A DNA stretch of 64,000 bases from Cedecea selenatireducens (GCF_042138895.1 NZ_JBHIKW010000002.1:62001-126000), one strand, 5' to 3'; counted from the first letter of the stretch, positions 36,313 through 45,797 are shown. The notes: a model not told the origin generated them from the sequence alone. Numbers and translations are program-made.

Positions 36313-36370
36313 CCCTCACCCGATTTCGCTTTCTCCCTCGCCCCTTAGGGGAGAGGGCCGGGGTGGGGGG
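36313..36370. repeat. Palindromic repeat in the nuoF-nuoG gap
   Basis: Outer arms CCCTCACCC (36313-36321) and a complementary GGGTGGGG-type arm (about 36361-36370) surround an 11-bp stem with one mismatch (36335-36345 with 36347-36357). It has the same nested layout as the nrdA-nrdB repeat. It lies in a 128-nt gap inside the nuo operon. Confidence 0.7.
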
Positions 36371-36375
36371 CGATA

Positions 36376-37722
36376 TCACCAGCGCGTTTTTAACAGGTTC
36401 GGCTGAATGCCATTAATGGCACGCAGATTCCCGTAATCCTGTTTGGCAATGCCTGCTTCGAATTCGTCGCGGAAATATTTAATCGCACTCTGCAATGGCT
36501 CTACGGCACCCGGCGCGTGGGCACAGAAGGTTTTACCCGGTCCCAGGTGGCGGCACAGCTGCTCGAGGGTTTCGATATCCCCCGGCTGCCCTTCGCCACG
36601 CTCCAGCGCGCGCAGAATTTTTACGCTCCACGGCAGACCATCGCGGCACGGTGTACACCAGCCGCAGGATTCACGGGCAAAGAACTCTTCCAGGTTACGC
36701 ACCAGCGGCACCATACCGATTTCATGGTCAACCGCCATTGCCAGCGCCGTACCGAGACGGCTGCCTGCTTTACCAATACTTTCAAACTCCATCGGCAGAT
36801 CGAGGTGCGCTTCCGTCAGGAAGTCTGTCCCCGCGCCACCCGGCTGCCAGGCTTTAAACTTCAGGCCATCACGCATGCCGCCGGCGTATTCTTCCAGGAT
36901 CTCGCGGGCGGTTGTCCCGAAAGGTAATTCCCAGACGCCAGGGTTTTTAACGCGGCCGGAGAAGCCCATCAGCTTGGTACCGGCATCTTTACTCATGCCG
37001 CCACCAATGCCCTGGTACCACTCAACGCCGTTAGCCAGAATCGCAGGCACGTTACACAGGGTTTCGACGTTGTTTACACAGGTCGGTTTACCCCATACGC
37101 CGCTTGATGCCGGGAACGGTGGCTTAGAACGAGGGTTCGCACGGCGACCTTCGAGGGAGTTAATCAGCGCAGTTTCTTCACCGCAGATATAACGCCCTGC
37201 CCCGGTGTGCACGATAAGCTCGAAGTCGAACCCGGAACCCAGAATATTTTTGCCAAGCAGGCCCGCTTCGGTGGCTTCAGCGATTGCGCGGCGCAAATGA
37301 ACGGCCGCTTCAATGTACTCACCGCGCAGGAAGATGTAGCCACGGTAAGCCTTAAGCGCAAAGGCGGAGATCAGCATGCCTTCCACCAGCAGGTGCGGCA
37401 GTTGCTCCATCAGCAGGCGGTCTTTATAGGTGCCCGGCTCCATTTCATCGGCGTTACACAGCAGGTAACGGATGTTCATGGACTCGTCTTTTGGCATCAG
37501 GCTCCACTTCAAACCGGTGGAAAAACCCGCGCCGCCGCGCCCTTTCAGGCCGGCGTCTTTTACCGCATTAACGATTTCATCCGGTGCCATGGCGGTCAGC
37601 GCCTTACGCGCGCCTTCATAGCCGTTTTTGCTGCGGTATTCGTCGAGCCAGACAGGCTGTTTGTCATCACGCAGACGCCAGGTCAGCGGATGCGTTTCGG
37701 CAGTACGAATAATCGTCTTCAT
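36376..37722 (-). CDS. nuoF: NADH-quinone oxidoreductase subunit F
   Basis: A 448-residue NADH- and FMN-binding subunit (E. coli 445), where NADH is oxidised. The NADH/FMN glycine-rich motif GRGGAGFSTGLKWSLMP is at about residues 60-76. GAGRYICGEETALINSLEG follows near 175. The N3 4Fe-4S ligands are in ESCGWCTPCRDG (about 350-361) with a further Cys in KTFCAHAPGA. It overlaps nuoE by 4 nt. Confidence 0.98.
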   Translation of the reverse strand: MKTIIRTAETHPLTWRLRDDKQPVWLDEYRSKNGYEGARKALTAMAPDEIVNAVKDAGLKGRGGAGFSTGLKWSLMPKDESMNIRYLLCNADEMEPGTYKDRLLMEQLPHLLVEGMLISAFALKAYRGYIFLRGEYIEAAVHLRRAIAEATEAGLLGKNILGSGFDFELIVHTGAGRYICGEETALINSLEGRRANPRSKPPFPASSGVWGKPTCVNNVETLCNVPAILANGVEWYQGIGGGMSKDAGTKLMGFSGRVKNPGVWELPFGTTAREILEEYAGGMRDGLKFKAWQPGGAGTDFLTEAHLDLPMEFESIGKAGSRLGTALAMAVDHEIGMVPLVRNLEEFFARESCGWCTPCRDGLPWSVKILRALERGEGQPGDIETLEQLCRHLGPGKTFCAHAPGAVEPLQSAIKYFRDEFEAGIAKQDYGNLRAINGIQPNLLKTRW

Positions 37723-38219
37723 TTATACTGCTCCAGCAAGTCAGGGATGGCTTCCGGCGTCAGATGGCTGTGAGTGTCCTCATCAATCATCATGGTCGGC
37801 CCCTTGTCGCAGTTGCCCAGACAGCAGGTTGGCAGCAGGGTGAAGCGACCGTCAAACGTGGTCTGGCCCGGTTTGATGTTCAGTTTGGCTTCAATCGCCG
37901 ACTGAATACCCTGGTAGCCGGTGATATGGCACACCACGCTGTCGCAGTAGCGAATCACGTGACGGCCGACCGGCTGGCGGAAGATTTGGCTATAGAATGT
38001 CGCCACGCCTTCTACGTCGCTTGCCGGAATACCCAGCACGTCAGCGATAGCGTAAATAGCACCATCCGGCACCCAGCCGCGCTGTTTCTGAACGATTTTC
38101 AGCGCTTCGATAGAGGCCGCACGGGCATCTTCGTAATGGTGTTTTTCGTGCTCAATCGCCTCACGCTCTGCCGCACTCAGCTCAAAAGCCTCAGCCTGGT
38201 TTTGTTGGTTATCGTGCAT
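37719..38219 (-). CDS. nuoE: NADH-quinone oxidoreductase subunit E
   Basis: A 166-residue thioredoxin-like 2Fe-2S subunit (E. coli 166) carrying cluster N1a. Ligands lie in the CDSVVCHITG segment (about residues 92-97) and in LPTCCLGNCDKGP (about 128-137). The N-terminal helical part contains VQKQRGWVPDGAI. It starts 2 nt after the nuoCD stop. Confidence 0.98.
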   Translation of the reverse strand: MHDNQQNQAEAFELSAAEREAIEHEKHHYEDARAASIEALKIVQKQRGWVPDGAIYAIADVLGIPASDVEGVATFYSQIFRQPVGRHVIRYCDSVVCHITGYQGIQSAIEAKLNIKPGQTTFDGRFTLLPTCCLGNCDKGPTMMIDEDTHSHLTPEAIPDLLEQYK

Positions 38220-38221
38220 AG

Positions 38222-40021
38222 TTAGCGATCCACATCAGACATTACAAAATCGATACTACCCAGATAGACAATCAGGTCTGAAACCAGGCTGCCTCGGATC
38301 GCCGCCGGAATTTGCTGCAGGTGCGCAAAGCTCGGGGTACGAATACGGGTACGGTAGCTCATGGTGCTAGCGTCACTGGTCAGGTAGTAACTGTTAATCC
38401 CTTTCGTTGCCTCAATCATCTGGAAGGATTCGTTGGCTGGCATAACCGGGCCCCACGAAACCTGCAGGAAGTGAGTGATCAGGGTTTCGATATGCTGCAG
38501 CGTGCGCTCTTTCGGCGGCGGCGTGGTCAGCGGGTGATCCGCTTTGAACGGGCCGGCTGGCATATTTTTCAGGCACTGCTCAAGAATGCGCAGGCTCTGG
38601 CGAAGCTCTTCAACTTTCAGCATGACGCGGGTATAGCAGTCGCTGATGCCACCGCCGACCGGCACTTCGAAGTCGAAGTTCTGGTAGCCAGAGTAAGGAC
38701 GAGCCTTACGCACGTCGAAGTCGATACCGGTGGCACGCAGGCCAGCACCGGTGGTGCCCCACTCCAGCGCTTCTTTCGCGGTATAGGCAGCAACGCCCTG
38801 AGAACGGCCCTTCAGAATGGTGTTGCGCAGCGCGGCTTTCTCATAGGAATCCAGGCGCTTCGGCATCCACTCGAGGAACTCTTTCAGCAGACGCTCCCAG
38901 CCCTTCGGCAGGTCGTGTGCAACGCCGCCGATACGGAACCAGGCCGGGTGCATACGGAAACCGGTAATCGCTTCCACCAGATCGTAGATTTTCTGACGAT
39001 CGGTAAAGGCGAAGAACACCGGGGTCATGGCGCCGACGTCCTGAATAAAGGTAGAGATGTACAGCAGGTGGCTGTTGATGCGGAAAAGCTCGGAGAGCAT
39101 AACGCGGATAACTTCAACGCGTTCCGGCACCACAATGCCGGCCAGCTTTTCTACCGCCAGCACGTAAGGCATTTCGTTGACGCAGCCGCCGAGGTATTCG
39201 ATACGGTCGGTATACGGAATGTAGCTGTGCCAGGACTGACGCTCACCCATTTTCTCTGCGCCACGGTGGTGGTAGCCGATATCCGGCACGCAGTCGACGA
39301 TCTCTTCGCCGTCCAGCTGCAGGATGATACGGAAAGCACCGTGTGCGGAGGGGTGGTTTGGCCCCAGGTTCAGGAACATGAAGTCTTCATGCTCGCTGCT
39401 GCGCTTCATGCCCCACTCTTCAGGCTTGAAGGTCAGCGCTTCCATTTCCAGATCTTCTTTCTGTTTAGTCAGGATAAACGGATCGAATTCGGTGGCGCGC
39501 GCCGGGTAGTCTTTACGCAGCGGGTGGCCTTCCCAGGTCGGCGGCATCATGATGCGCGTCAGGTGCGGGTGGCCGTTGAAGGTGATGCCAAACATCTCCC
39601 ATGTTTCACGCTCGTACCAGTTGGCGTTCGGGAAGATTTTCGTCAGCGTCGGCAGGTTCAGATCGTTTTCAGATAACGCCACCTTGAGCATGATGTCGCG
39701 ATTGCGTTCAATGGACATCAGGTGGTAGAAAACGGAAAAATCCGCAGCCGGTAAACCGTTGCGGTGTGTGCGTAGACGCTCATCCATGCCATGCAGGTCG
39801 AACAGCATAACGTAGGGTTTTGGTGATTTCTTAAGGAAATCGACCACTTCCAGTAACTGTTCGCGCTTAACCCAGACTACGGGTACCCCGGTGCGGGTTG
39901 GCTGAACGGTGAAGGCATCCGGCCCAAAACGGTTACGCAATTCGCCAATGACCGGATCATCCAGGTGATCCCTTGTCTGCCAGGCTGGCATAGCGGCGTC
40001 TTGCGCGGTTAAATCGGTCAT
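38222..40021 (-). CDS. nuoC: NADH-quinone oxidoreductase fused subunit C/D
   Basis: A 599-residue fusion of NuoC (about residues 1-190) and NuoD (about 210-599), as is standard in E. coli and relatives. NuoD forms the quinone-binding site with NuoB; GPNHPSAHGAFRI and the Tyr of CVPDIGYHHRGAEK are visible. The C-terminus ends SIDFVMSDVDR as in E. coli. The start at 40021 (MTDLTAQD) has GGTGAG just upstream; an ATG at 40033 (MVRTMTDL) corresponds to the annotated E. coli start and is equally possible; the ATG at 40093 is unlikely. Confidence 0.97.
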   Translation of the reverse strand: MTDLTAQDAAMPAWQTRDHLDDPVIGELRNRFGPDAFTVQPTRTGVPVVWVKREQLLEVVDFLKKSPKPYVMLFDLHGMDERLRTHRNGLPAADFSVFYHLMSIERNRDIMLKVALSENDLNLPTLTKIFPNANWYERETWEMFGITFNGHPHLTRIMMPPTWEGHPLRKDYPARATEFDPFILTKQKEDLEMEALTFKPEEWGMKRSSEHEDFMFLNLGPNHPSAHGAFRIILQLDGEEIVDCVPDIGYHHRGAEKMGERQSWHSYIPYTDRIEYLGGCVNEMPYVLAVEKLAGIVVPERVEVIRVMLSELFRINSHLLYISTFIQDVGAMTPVFFAFTDRQKIYDLVEAITGFRMHPAWFRIGGVAHDLPKGWERLLKEFLEWMPKRLDSYEKAALRNTILKGRSQGVAAYTAKEALEWGTTGAGLRATGIDFDVRKARPYSGYQNFDFEVPVGGGISDCYTRVMLKVEELRQSLRILEQCLKNMPAGPFKADHPLTTPPPKERTLQHIETLITHFLQVSWGPVMPANESFQMIEATKGINSYYLTSDASTMSYRTRIRTPSFAHLQQIPAAIRGSLVSDLIVYLGSIDFVMSDVDR

Positions 40022-40119
40022 AGTTCTCACCATTGCAAATGGTTCTGTGGTGACTGCGTTCAGTGCCTTTGCTTTTATAGTATTGATATACAAAGACGCT
40101 CACTGACCGCAGGCGCTAA

Positions 40120-40794
40120 TTAAATCTCGTCTGGCGTCCGCAGGTTAGTGACGGCAATACGTTCGCCGCGCTTACGCTCGCGCTCGGACTGCATGTTGGC
40201 GCGGTAAACACCCTGATCGCCAACAACCCACGATAGCGGGCGACGCTCTTTACCGATCGATTCCTGCAACAGCATCAGCGCCTGCATGTACGCTTCCGGG
40301 CGCGGTGGACAGCCAGGAATGTAAACATCAACCGGGATAAATTTGTCGACGCCCTGAACAACAGAATAGATGTCGTACATGCCGCCAGAGTTCGCGCAGG
40401 CACCCATGGAAATAACCCATTTAGGTTCGAGCATCTGATCGTAAAGGCGCTGGATTACCGGAGCCATTTTGGTGAAGCAGGTACCGGCCACCACCATCAG
40501 GTCAGCCTGACGAGGAGAAGCACGTAAAACTTCTGCACCGAAACGCGCCACGTCATGCACAGCGGTAAACGACGTCACCATCTCTACGTAGCAGCAGGAA
40601 AGGCCAAAGTTGTATGGCCAGATTGAGTTTTTACGACCCCAGTTCACCACATCGTGCATGGCATGCTCAAGCTTGCCCATGTAAACGCTGCGGTTAATCT
40701 CTTGTTCGAGGGGATCGGTTACGATCTCCTGCTTTTGCAGGGGATAACGGTCATTCTCACCGTTGGGGTCTATGCGGGTGAGCGTATAGTCCAT
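40120..40794 (-). CDS. nuoB: NADH-quinone oxidoreductase subunit B
   Basis: A 224-residue subunit (E. coli 220) holding cluster N2, the final electron donor to quinone. The adjacent cysteine pair is in LSCCYVEM (about residues 67-68) with the other ligands in VAGTCFTKMAP and VYIPGCPPRPEA. It lies 15 nt after nuoA and 98 nt before the chosen nuoCD start. Confidence 0.98.
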   Translation of the reverse strand: MDYTLTRIDPNGENDRYPLQKQEIVTDPLEQEINRSVYMGKLEHAMHDVVNWGRKNSIWPYNFGLSCCYVEMVTSFTAVHDVARFGAEVLRASPRQADLMVVAGTCFTKMAPVIQRLYDQMLEPKWVISMGACANSGGMYDIYSVVQGVDKFIPVDVYIPGCPPRPEAYMQALMLLQESIGKERRPLSWVVGDQGVYRANMQSERERKRGERIAVTNLRTPDEI

Positions 40795-40809
40795 CTTATT
40801 GCCTCGCTG

Positions 40810-41256
40810 TTACTGCGTATGACGGTTAGTGAGACTGTCGGTTTCCGGGTTCATTTTCTCACGACGCGAACGCGCAGGAGTCCAATCCAGCGCACCGATG
40901 CGCACCAGATAAACCAGACCAGCCAGTAACACTAAAATGAAAATTGCGGCCTCGACGAAGCCAATCCAGCCGCTTTCACGGATAGAAGTTGACCACGCGT
41001 AGAGATACAAGGCTTCCACGTCAAAGATAACGAAGAACATGGCGACCAGGTAAAACTTGGCGGAGAGACGAAGACGTGCCGTACCAACGGAGTCGATACC
41101 CGACTCGAAGGGGGTGTTTTTGTGCCGTGCCTTAGCTCTTCCGCCAAGGAACCAGCCCCCGACAAGCATCAGACAGCACAGGCCAACGGCGACAATAAGA
41201 AAGACAGCGAACGCCCAGTGATGAGCGATAACTTCAGTGGATGTTGACATACTCAT
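40810..41256 (-). CDS. nuoA: NADH-quinone oxidoreductase subunit A
   Basis: A 148-residue, three-helix membrane subunit (E. coli 147). The conserved loop PFESGIDSVGTARLRLSAKFY (about 49-69, first residues PFESG) contacts the quinone cavity, and DVEALYLYAWS carries the conserved acidic pair in helix 2. The start MSMSTSTEVIAHHW matches E. coli. First gene of the operon, behind a long regulatory region. Confidence 0.97.
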   Translation of the reverse strand: MSMSTSTEVIAHHWAFAVFLIVAVGLCCLMLVGGWFLGGRAKARHKNTPFESGIDSVGTARLRLSAKFYLVAMFFVIFDVEALYLYAWSTSIRESGWIGFVEAAIFILVLLAGLVYLVRIGALDWTPARSRREKMNPETDSLTNRHTQ

Positions 41257-41802
41257 TGCTTACTCATCAAAAGTGGCGCCAAAGTCTCTGCTCTTGTTGG
41301 CAGATGAACGCCACATCGATTCATGGGGAGGAACAATCAACCGTACAATAACTACCGGAAATAATGCTTAGGCAGCCAATTGATGGGGTTTTTTACTCCT
41401 TTCTATAACCTTTTGTCAACTTTAACAAAAGTATCCACACATTAATTTACACCGACAGCAATTCATTAACATTTAATGCGTTAAAACTCATCAGCACTCG
41501 CGTAAAGACCAGATTTTGATGAGGGTGAATCGTGTCCGTTCCGTGTGAAAAAATAAACAGCCCCTATATTTTGGCAGGAAATCTCAACTATTCCTCCCCC
41601 CAAGAGGGAGTATTTTCTTGATCTGAGACACGCTTTTGTTAATCCACTTCAAAAAGAAGCAACATTGTTATGCGTTTTTTAACATTACCTGGCCTTTGCG
41701 CGAAGTTTTTGTACATAAAATACGCAAAATCCAGAAATTCACTAATTCATTGAATTTATTGGATAATATAAATGGTCGTGTGCTATAGCGAAAATCAGGC
41801 AT
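41257..41802. promoter_or_regulatory. Long AT-rich region upstream of nuoA (nuo promoter region)
   Basis: About 545 nt without a credible gene. Visible: a minus-strand TTGACA at 41414-41419, inside a 7-bp inverted repeat (CTTTTGT 41410-41416, ACAAAAG 41425-41431), followed by only a weak -10-like TAAAAA; and many A/T runs up to 41800. In E. coli nuo is read from promoters well upstream of nuoA and controlled by ArcA, NarL, FNR, Fis and IHF. I could not place those sites with confidence here. Confidence 0.5.
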
Positions 41803-41850
41803 AAAAAATGGGCCATTGGCGCAAAAAAAACCACCAATGACCCATTTTCT
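41803..41850 (-). terminator. Terminator after lrhA
   Basis: A 15-bp stem with one wobble pair (41805-41819 with 41834-41848) and a 14-nt A-rich loop, followed on the minus strand by a T-run. It isolates lrhA from the nuo control region. Confidence 0.75.
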
Positions 41851-41887
41851 ACATTTAATATTTTGTTACTAACTAAACGACCTGGGG

Positions 41888-42823
41888 CTACTCAAAATCC
41901 CCTTCTACCAGCAGCGTATCGTCACCTTCACTTCCCACTGCCGCAAACCGGTATGGATTCGTTGGCGTCGCAAGCGCACTGAAAATAGCCTGCGCCAGCT
42001 CATTGCCGCTTTCCGGGTTTTTACACAGCAGATATTGGGTTTCAGGTAGCACCGGCAGCCCTTCTGAAGCCCCCAGAACGCGAAGCTCAGGACTCATCAT
42101 TTCCACAGGCCTTGCCGTAACGCCCAGCCCGGCTTTCACTGCCGCACGTACCGCTGCCAGCGTGGAAGCAACATAGGAAATGCGCCACGGCGTCTGGCTG
42201 GCATCAAGATGCTCTATCATCATATCGCGGTACGGGCTCGGATCGTCCAACATCACCAGAGGCAAAGATTCCCCACTCTGGAAAACGTAATCGGCTGCAC
42301 AGTACCAAAGCGTTGGCGAGGTTCGCAGCACAACCGCGTCGAAGTTAGAAGGGTTGGACGTCGTCACCACCAGATCGACCTCATGCTGATTAAGCATTTC
42401 GATCATGAACGGATTGCGCTTTACCCTCACGTCCAGCGCCAGCTTCGGATACACCGAGCTGATGCGGTTTAACAGGAACGGCAAAATGGTATCCGCCGTT
42501 TCATCGGACGCGCCGAGCGTTAACGACCCCTGCAGGTTGTTAAACATCAGCGAAGAGCAGGCTTCATCATTGAAGCGAAGGATTTTACGCGCGTAACCCA
42601 GCAGTTGAATACCGTGCTCGGTTAGCAGTTTATTACGGCCATGTCGTGCAAAAAGCTCTTTCCCGACTAATTGCTCAAGGCGCTGCATTTGTTGGCTTAC
42701 AGCGGATTGAGTGCGGCACACCGCAGCCGCCGCGGCGGCAAAGGTATTGAGATCGGCGACCGCAACGAATGTCCTCAGCAGATCGAGGTCGAGGTTCAGT
42801 ATCGGACGATTTGCGTTAATCAT
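41888..42823 (-). CDS. lrhA: LysR-type regulator LrhA (motility and type 1 fimbriae repressor)
   Basis: A 311-residue LTTR (E. coli 312). The N-terminal helix-turn-helix includes LRTFVAVADLNTFAAAAAAV and TQSAVSQQMQRLE (about residues 15-55). The effector domain spans about 100-300. In E. coli LrhA represses flhDC and fim genes and affects RpoS translation. Its place between nuo and alaA is conserved. It sits between two unusually long non-coding stretches, in keeping with heavy regulation. Confidence 0.95.
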   Translation of the reverse strand: MINANRPILNLDLDLLRTFVAVADLNTFAAAAAAVCRTQSAVSQQMQRLEQLVGKELFARHGRNKLLTEHGIQLLGYARKILRFNDEACSSLMFNNLQGSLTLGASDETADTILPFLLNRISSVYPKLALDVRVKRNPFMIEMLNQHEVDLVVTTSNPSNFDAVVLRTSPTLWYCAADYVFQSGESLPLVMLDDPSPYRDMMIEHLDASQTPWRISYVASTLAAVRAAVKAGLGVTARPVEMMSPELRVLGASEGLPVLPETQYLLCKNPESGNELAQAIFSALATPTNPYRFAAVGSEGDDTLLVEGDFE

Positions 42824-43824
42824 AATTTATTCACTAATAGGTTGCTCTTTCGAGTCTGCCCTGGTTGTATTGCTATGATTTATCAAAGAGATAAAGCAAT
42901 TCCTTTTACCGAATGTCTCCGGTAGTCCTGGCCGCCATACGTTAGCGGCGCTTCTGTTTGTTATTTTTTTATTCCCGGACATGCTCAATTATCTGAAACA
43001 TGACCCAATGGGATATTATTCAGGTCAGGATAAGATACAAATCACCGACTCATCGTACCAGTTCAGTATTTTAAAACTGGGTAATAATTGTAAATCAGGT
43101 TCAAGAAACGACTTTTAATAAGCTTTTATATGATTATTTAACGGGTTGAAACACGACGGGAGGCATAAACCGGCCTGACCACACAACCAGTTGAATAATA
43201 ATAGTAATATTTAACAACGCCGGCAAAGACACAGGACTGACGTGCCTCATCGGCATCAAAAACCTACCATTTTTCGTAGTCTATCTTACATTAAAACACT
43301 ATGTTTTATAACACTTATTGCTGATTATCTGATCTCATTCTCTTTTTGTGGTTCCCCGCTTGTTGATTATTCACAACGTTTTTTGAAGTCACCCACAAGC
43401 TATAATAAAAGACCCTTAATAATTGCCCAGGTATTTATCTATTACACCAGCCAGCCTTTTGATATACATCTCTTTAACTAACCTGTCATTAATCTCTTAA
43501 TGTTTCAGCCATGAATATTAATTTTTCCTTATGTTTGTCGACAACCGACTTACGCCAGCAGCACCTCTCACTCAGGAAAGCGCCAGAGGCAGTGAATAGC
43601 ATCATTCACAAAGAACAAGGCAGTTAATAATGCTAACAAAAATCAAATTATAAGTTATTTTGTTTTTCTATTTTTATAAAATGCCATATCGCTTATACAT
43701 TGTGCTGTAAAGATAAATTGCATTTCTTCTGGCTCCAACCTTCAAATCTCGCTGCAGCAGGAGTACATTGTGACGGTGCGCTTCCACGGCAGGACGCGAA
43801 ATTAACAACAAAGGTCGAAGCTTC
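42824..43824. other. 1-kb non-coding region between lrhA and alaA
   Basis: No gene is supported; a 79-codon frame at 43242-43481 has no conserved features and unlike composition. The stretch is clearly more AT-rich than the flanking genes and should hold both the lrhA and alaA promoters. One hairpin, GCCGC (42931-42935) with GCGGC (42945-42949), is followed by a T-rich run at about 42957-42970 and could be a plus-strand terminator or part of the lrhA leader. An equally long gap exists in E. coli, where the lrhA transcript is known to have a long 5' leader. Confidence 0.6.
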
Positions 43825-45039
43825 ATGTCCCCCATCGAAAAATCCAGCAAACTTGATAATGTCTGTTATGACATCCGTGGCCCGGTTCTCAAAGAGGCAA
43901 AACGCCTTGAAGAAGAAGGCAATAAAGTGCTTAAGCTCAACATAGGGAACCCCGCGCCGTTTGGTTTTGAAGCGCCGGATGAAATCCTTGTTGATGTGAT
44001 CCGCAATCTTCCTACCGCTCAGGGATATTGCGACTCCAAAGGGCTGTTTTCCGCCCGTAAAGCCATTATGCAGCACTATCAGGCGCGTGGGATGCGGGAT
44101 GTCACCACGGAAGATATCTATATTGGTAACGGCGTTTCTGAACTGATCGTTCAGTCCATGCAGGCGCTGCTCAACAGCGGCGATGAAATGCTGGTTCCGG
44201 CACCGGACTATCCTCTCTGGACCGCCGCCGTCTCACTCTCTAGCGGCAAAGCGGTGCACTACCTTTGCGATGAAGAGTCCGACTGGTTCCCGGACCTCGA
44301 TGATATCCGCTCAAAAATCACGTCCCGCACGCGCGGCATCGTGATTATCAACCCGAACAACCCTACCGGGGCCGTTTACTCTAAAGAGCTGCTTTTAGAG
44401 ATTGTTGAGATTGCCCGTCAACACAATCTCATCATCTTTGCCGATGAGATTTACGACAAAATTCTTTATGACGACGCCGAGCATCATTCCATTGCCGCGC
44501 TGGCCCCGGATCTGCTGACGATTACCTTTAACGGCCTGTCAAAGACCTACCGCGTTGCCGGTTTCCGTCAGGGCTGGATGGTGCTTAACGGGCCGAAAAA
44601 ACACGCTAAAGGCTATATTGAAGGTCTGGAAATGCTGGCCTCCATGCGCCTGTGCGCCAACGTTCCTGCCCAACATGCGATTCAAACCGCGCTGGGAGGC
44701 TACCAGAGCATCAGCGAATTTATCGTGCCCGGCGGCCGCCTGTACGAACAGCGCAACCGCGCCTGGGAGTTGATCAACGAGATCCCCGGCGTCTCCTGCG
44801 TTAAGCCTCGCGGCGCGCTGTATATGTTCCCGAAAATTGACGCGAAGCGCTTCAATATTCATGACGACCAGAAGATGGTGCTGGACTTCCTGCTGCAGGA
44901 AAAAGTTCTGCTGGTTCAGGGTACAGCCTTTAACTGGCCGTGGCCGGATCACGTGCGTATTGTTACGCTGCCGCGCGTTGACGACTTAGAAATGTCGATT
45001 GCCAAACTTGGGCGTTTCCTCGGCCATTACCACCAGTAA
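43825..45039 (+). CDS. alaA: Glutamate-pyruvate aminotransferase AlaA
   Basis: A 404-residue PLP-dependent class I/II aminotransferase (E. coli 405), formerly YfbQ. It transfers the amino group from glutamate to pyruvate to make alanine. The PLP-binding lysine is in FNGLSKTYRVAGFRQGW (about residue 240). Other fold-type I signatures are NPNNPTGAVYS and FADEIYDKI. The start at 43825 (MSPIEKSSKLDN) matches E. coli; AAAGG lies 9 nt upstream. Confidence 0.97.
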   Translation: MSPIEKSSKLDNVCYDIRGPVLKEAKRLEEEGNKVLKLNIGNPAPFGFEAPDEILVDVIRNLPTAQGYCDSKGLFSARKAIMQHYQARGMRDVTTEDIYIGNGVSELIVQSMQALLNSGDEMLVPAPDYPLWTAAVSLSSGKAVHYLCDEESDWFPDLDDIRSKITSRTRGIVIINPNNPTGAVYSKELLLEIVEIARQHNLIIFADEIYDKILYDDAEHHSIAALAPDLLTITFNGLSKTYRVAGFRQGWMVLNGPKKHAKGYIEGLEMLASMRLCANVPAQHAIQTALGGYQSISEFIVPGGRLYEQRNRAWELINEIPGVSCVKPRGALYMFPKIDAKRFNIHDDQKMVLDFLLQEKVLLVQGTAFNWPWPDHVRIVTLPRVDDLEMSIAKLGRFLGHYHQ

Positions 45040-45046
45040 GCCCGTC

Positions 45047-45069
45047 GGGGGACATTTGCAATGTCCCCC
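45047..45069 (+). terminator. Hairpin between alaA and yfbR
   Basis: The stem GGGGGACAT and ATGTCCCCC, extendable by one pair, has a 3-5 nt loop and lies 8 nt after the alaA stop. The following sequence is only mildly T-rich (TTCTCCCC), so it may attenuate rather than stop transcription into yfbR. Confidence 0.55.
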
Positions 45070-45115
45070 TTCTCCCCTCACAATGACGCCACCGAGTTGT
45101 AACCGCGAGAACGTC

Positions 45116-45715
45116 ATGAGCCAGAGCCATTTCTTTGCCCACCTCTCCCGCCTGAAACTGATCAACCGCTGGCCGCTGATGCGCAACGTCCGCACCGAAA
45201 ATGTGTCCGAACACAGCCTGCAGGTCGCCATGGTTGCCCACGCGCTCGCCGCCATCAAGAATCGCAAGTTTAACGGCAACGTTAACGCGGAGAGAATCGC
45301 GCTTCTGGCGATGTACCACGACGCCAGCGAAGTGCTGACCGGGGATTTGCCCACGCCGGTAAAATATTTCAATTCGCAAATCGCGCATGAATACAAAGCC
45401 ATTGAAAAGATTGCCCAGCAGAAGCTGATTGACATGGTGCCGGAAGAGCTGCGCGACATCTGGGCTCCGCTGATAGATGAGCACAGCTACAGCGAAGAAG
45501 AGAAAGCGCTGGTGAAACAGGCAGATGCGTTATGCGCTTACCTGAAATGTCTGGAAGAGCTGTCGGCAGGCAATAACGAGTTCCTGCTGGCGAAAAGCCG
45601 TCTGGAAAAAACGCTGGCCGACCGCCACAGCCCGGAAATGGACTACTTCATGCAGGTCTTTGTGCCAAGTTTCCAGCTTTCGCTGGATGAGATAAGCCAG
45701 GATTCACCGCTTTAA
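45116..45715 (+). CDS. yfbR: 5'-Deoxynucleotidase YfbR
   Basis: A 199-residue HD-domain phosphohydrolase (E. coli 199) that dephosphorylates deoxyribonucleoside 5'-monophosphates and acts in dUMP/thymidine supply. The metal site is visible as ENVSEHSLQVAMVAHA (first His, about residue 33) and YHDASEVLTGDLPTPVKY (His-Asp, about 68-69). The frame is open farther upstream into alaA, but the ATG at 45116 (MSQSHFFAHLSRLKLINRW-type N-terminus) gives the exact family length. Confidence 0.96.
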   Translation: MSQSHFFAHLSRLKLINRWPLMRNVRTENVSEHSLQVAMVAHALAAIKNRKFNGNVNAERIALLAMYHDASEVLTGDLPTPVKYFNSQIAHEYKAIEKIAQQKLIDMVPEELRDIWAPLIDEHSYSEEEKALVKQADALCAYLKCLEELSAGNNEFLLAKSRLEKTLADRHSPEMDYFMQVFVPSFQLSLDEISQDSPL

Positions 45716-45757
45716 ACACTTCCCCTCTGCCGAAGCGAAATCAGGATAATGTTTTCC

Positions 45758-45780
45758 CCTTCTCCCTTACAGGGAGAAGG
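45758..45780. terminator. Palindrome between convergent yfbR and yfbS
   Basis: The perfect 10-bp stem CCTTCTCCCT and AGGGAGAAGG has a 3-nt loop. On the minus strand a short T-poor stretch follows, while the plus-strand upstream side has TTTT. It belongs to the same repeat family as those at 4439 and 36313 and may terminate both transcripts. Confidence 0.6.
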
Positions 45781-45797
45781 CCGTGTGAGAGTAAGTA

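Noticed and set aside
38222..40021. nuoC-nuoD fusion as a novelty
   Set aside because: The fused NuoCD protein is the normal state in E. coli and many gammaproteobacteria.
43242..43481. 79-codon frame in the lrhA-alaA gap
   Set aside because: No clear ribosome-binding site, no conserved features, low-complexity AT-driven composition. Treated as non-coding.
43693..44076. 127-codon minus-strand frame overlapping the alaA start
   Set aside because: Most of it is antisense to alaA, which is firmly identified; no motif of its own.
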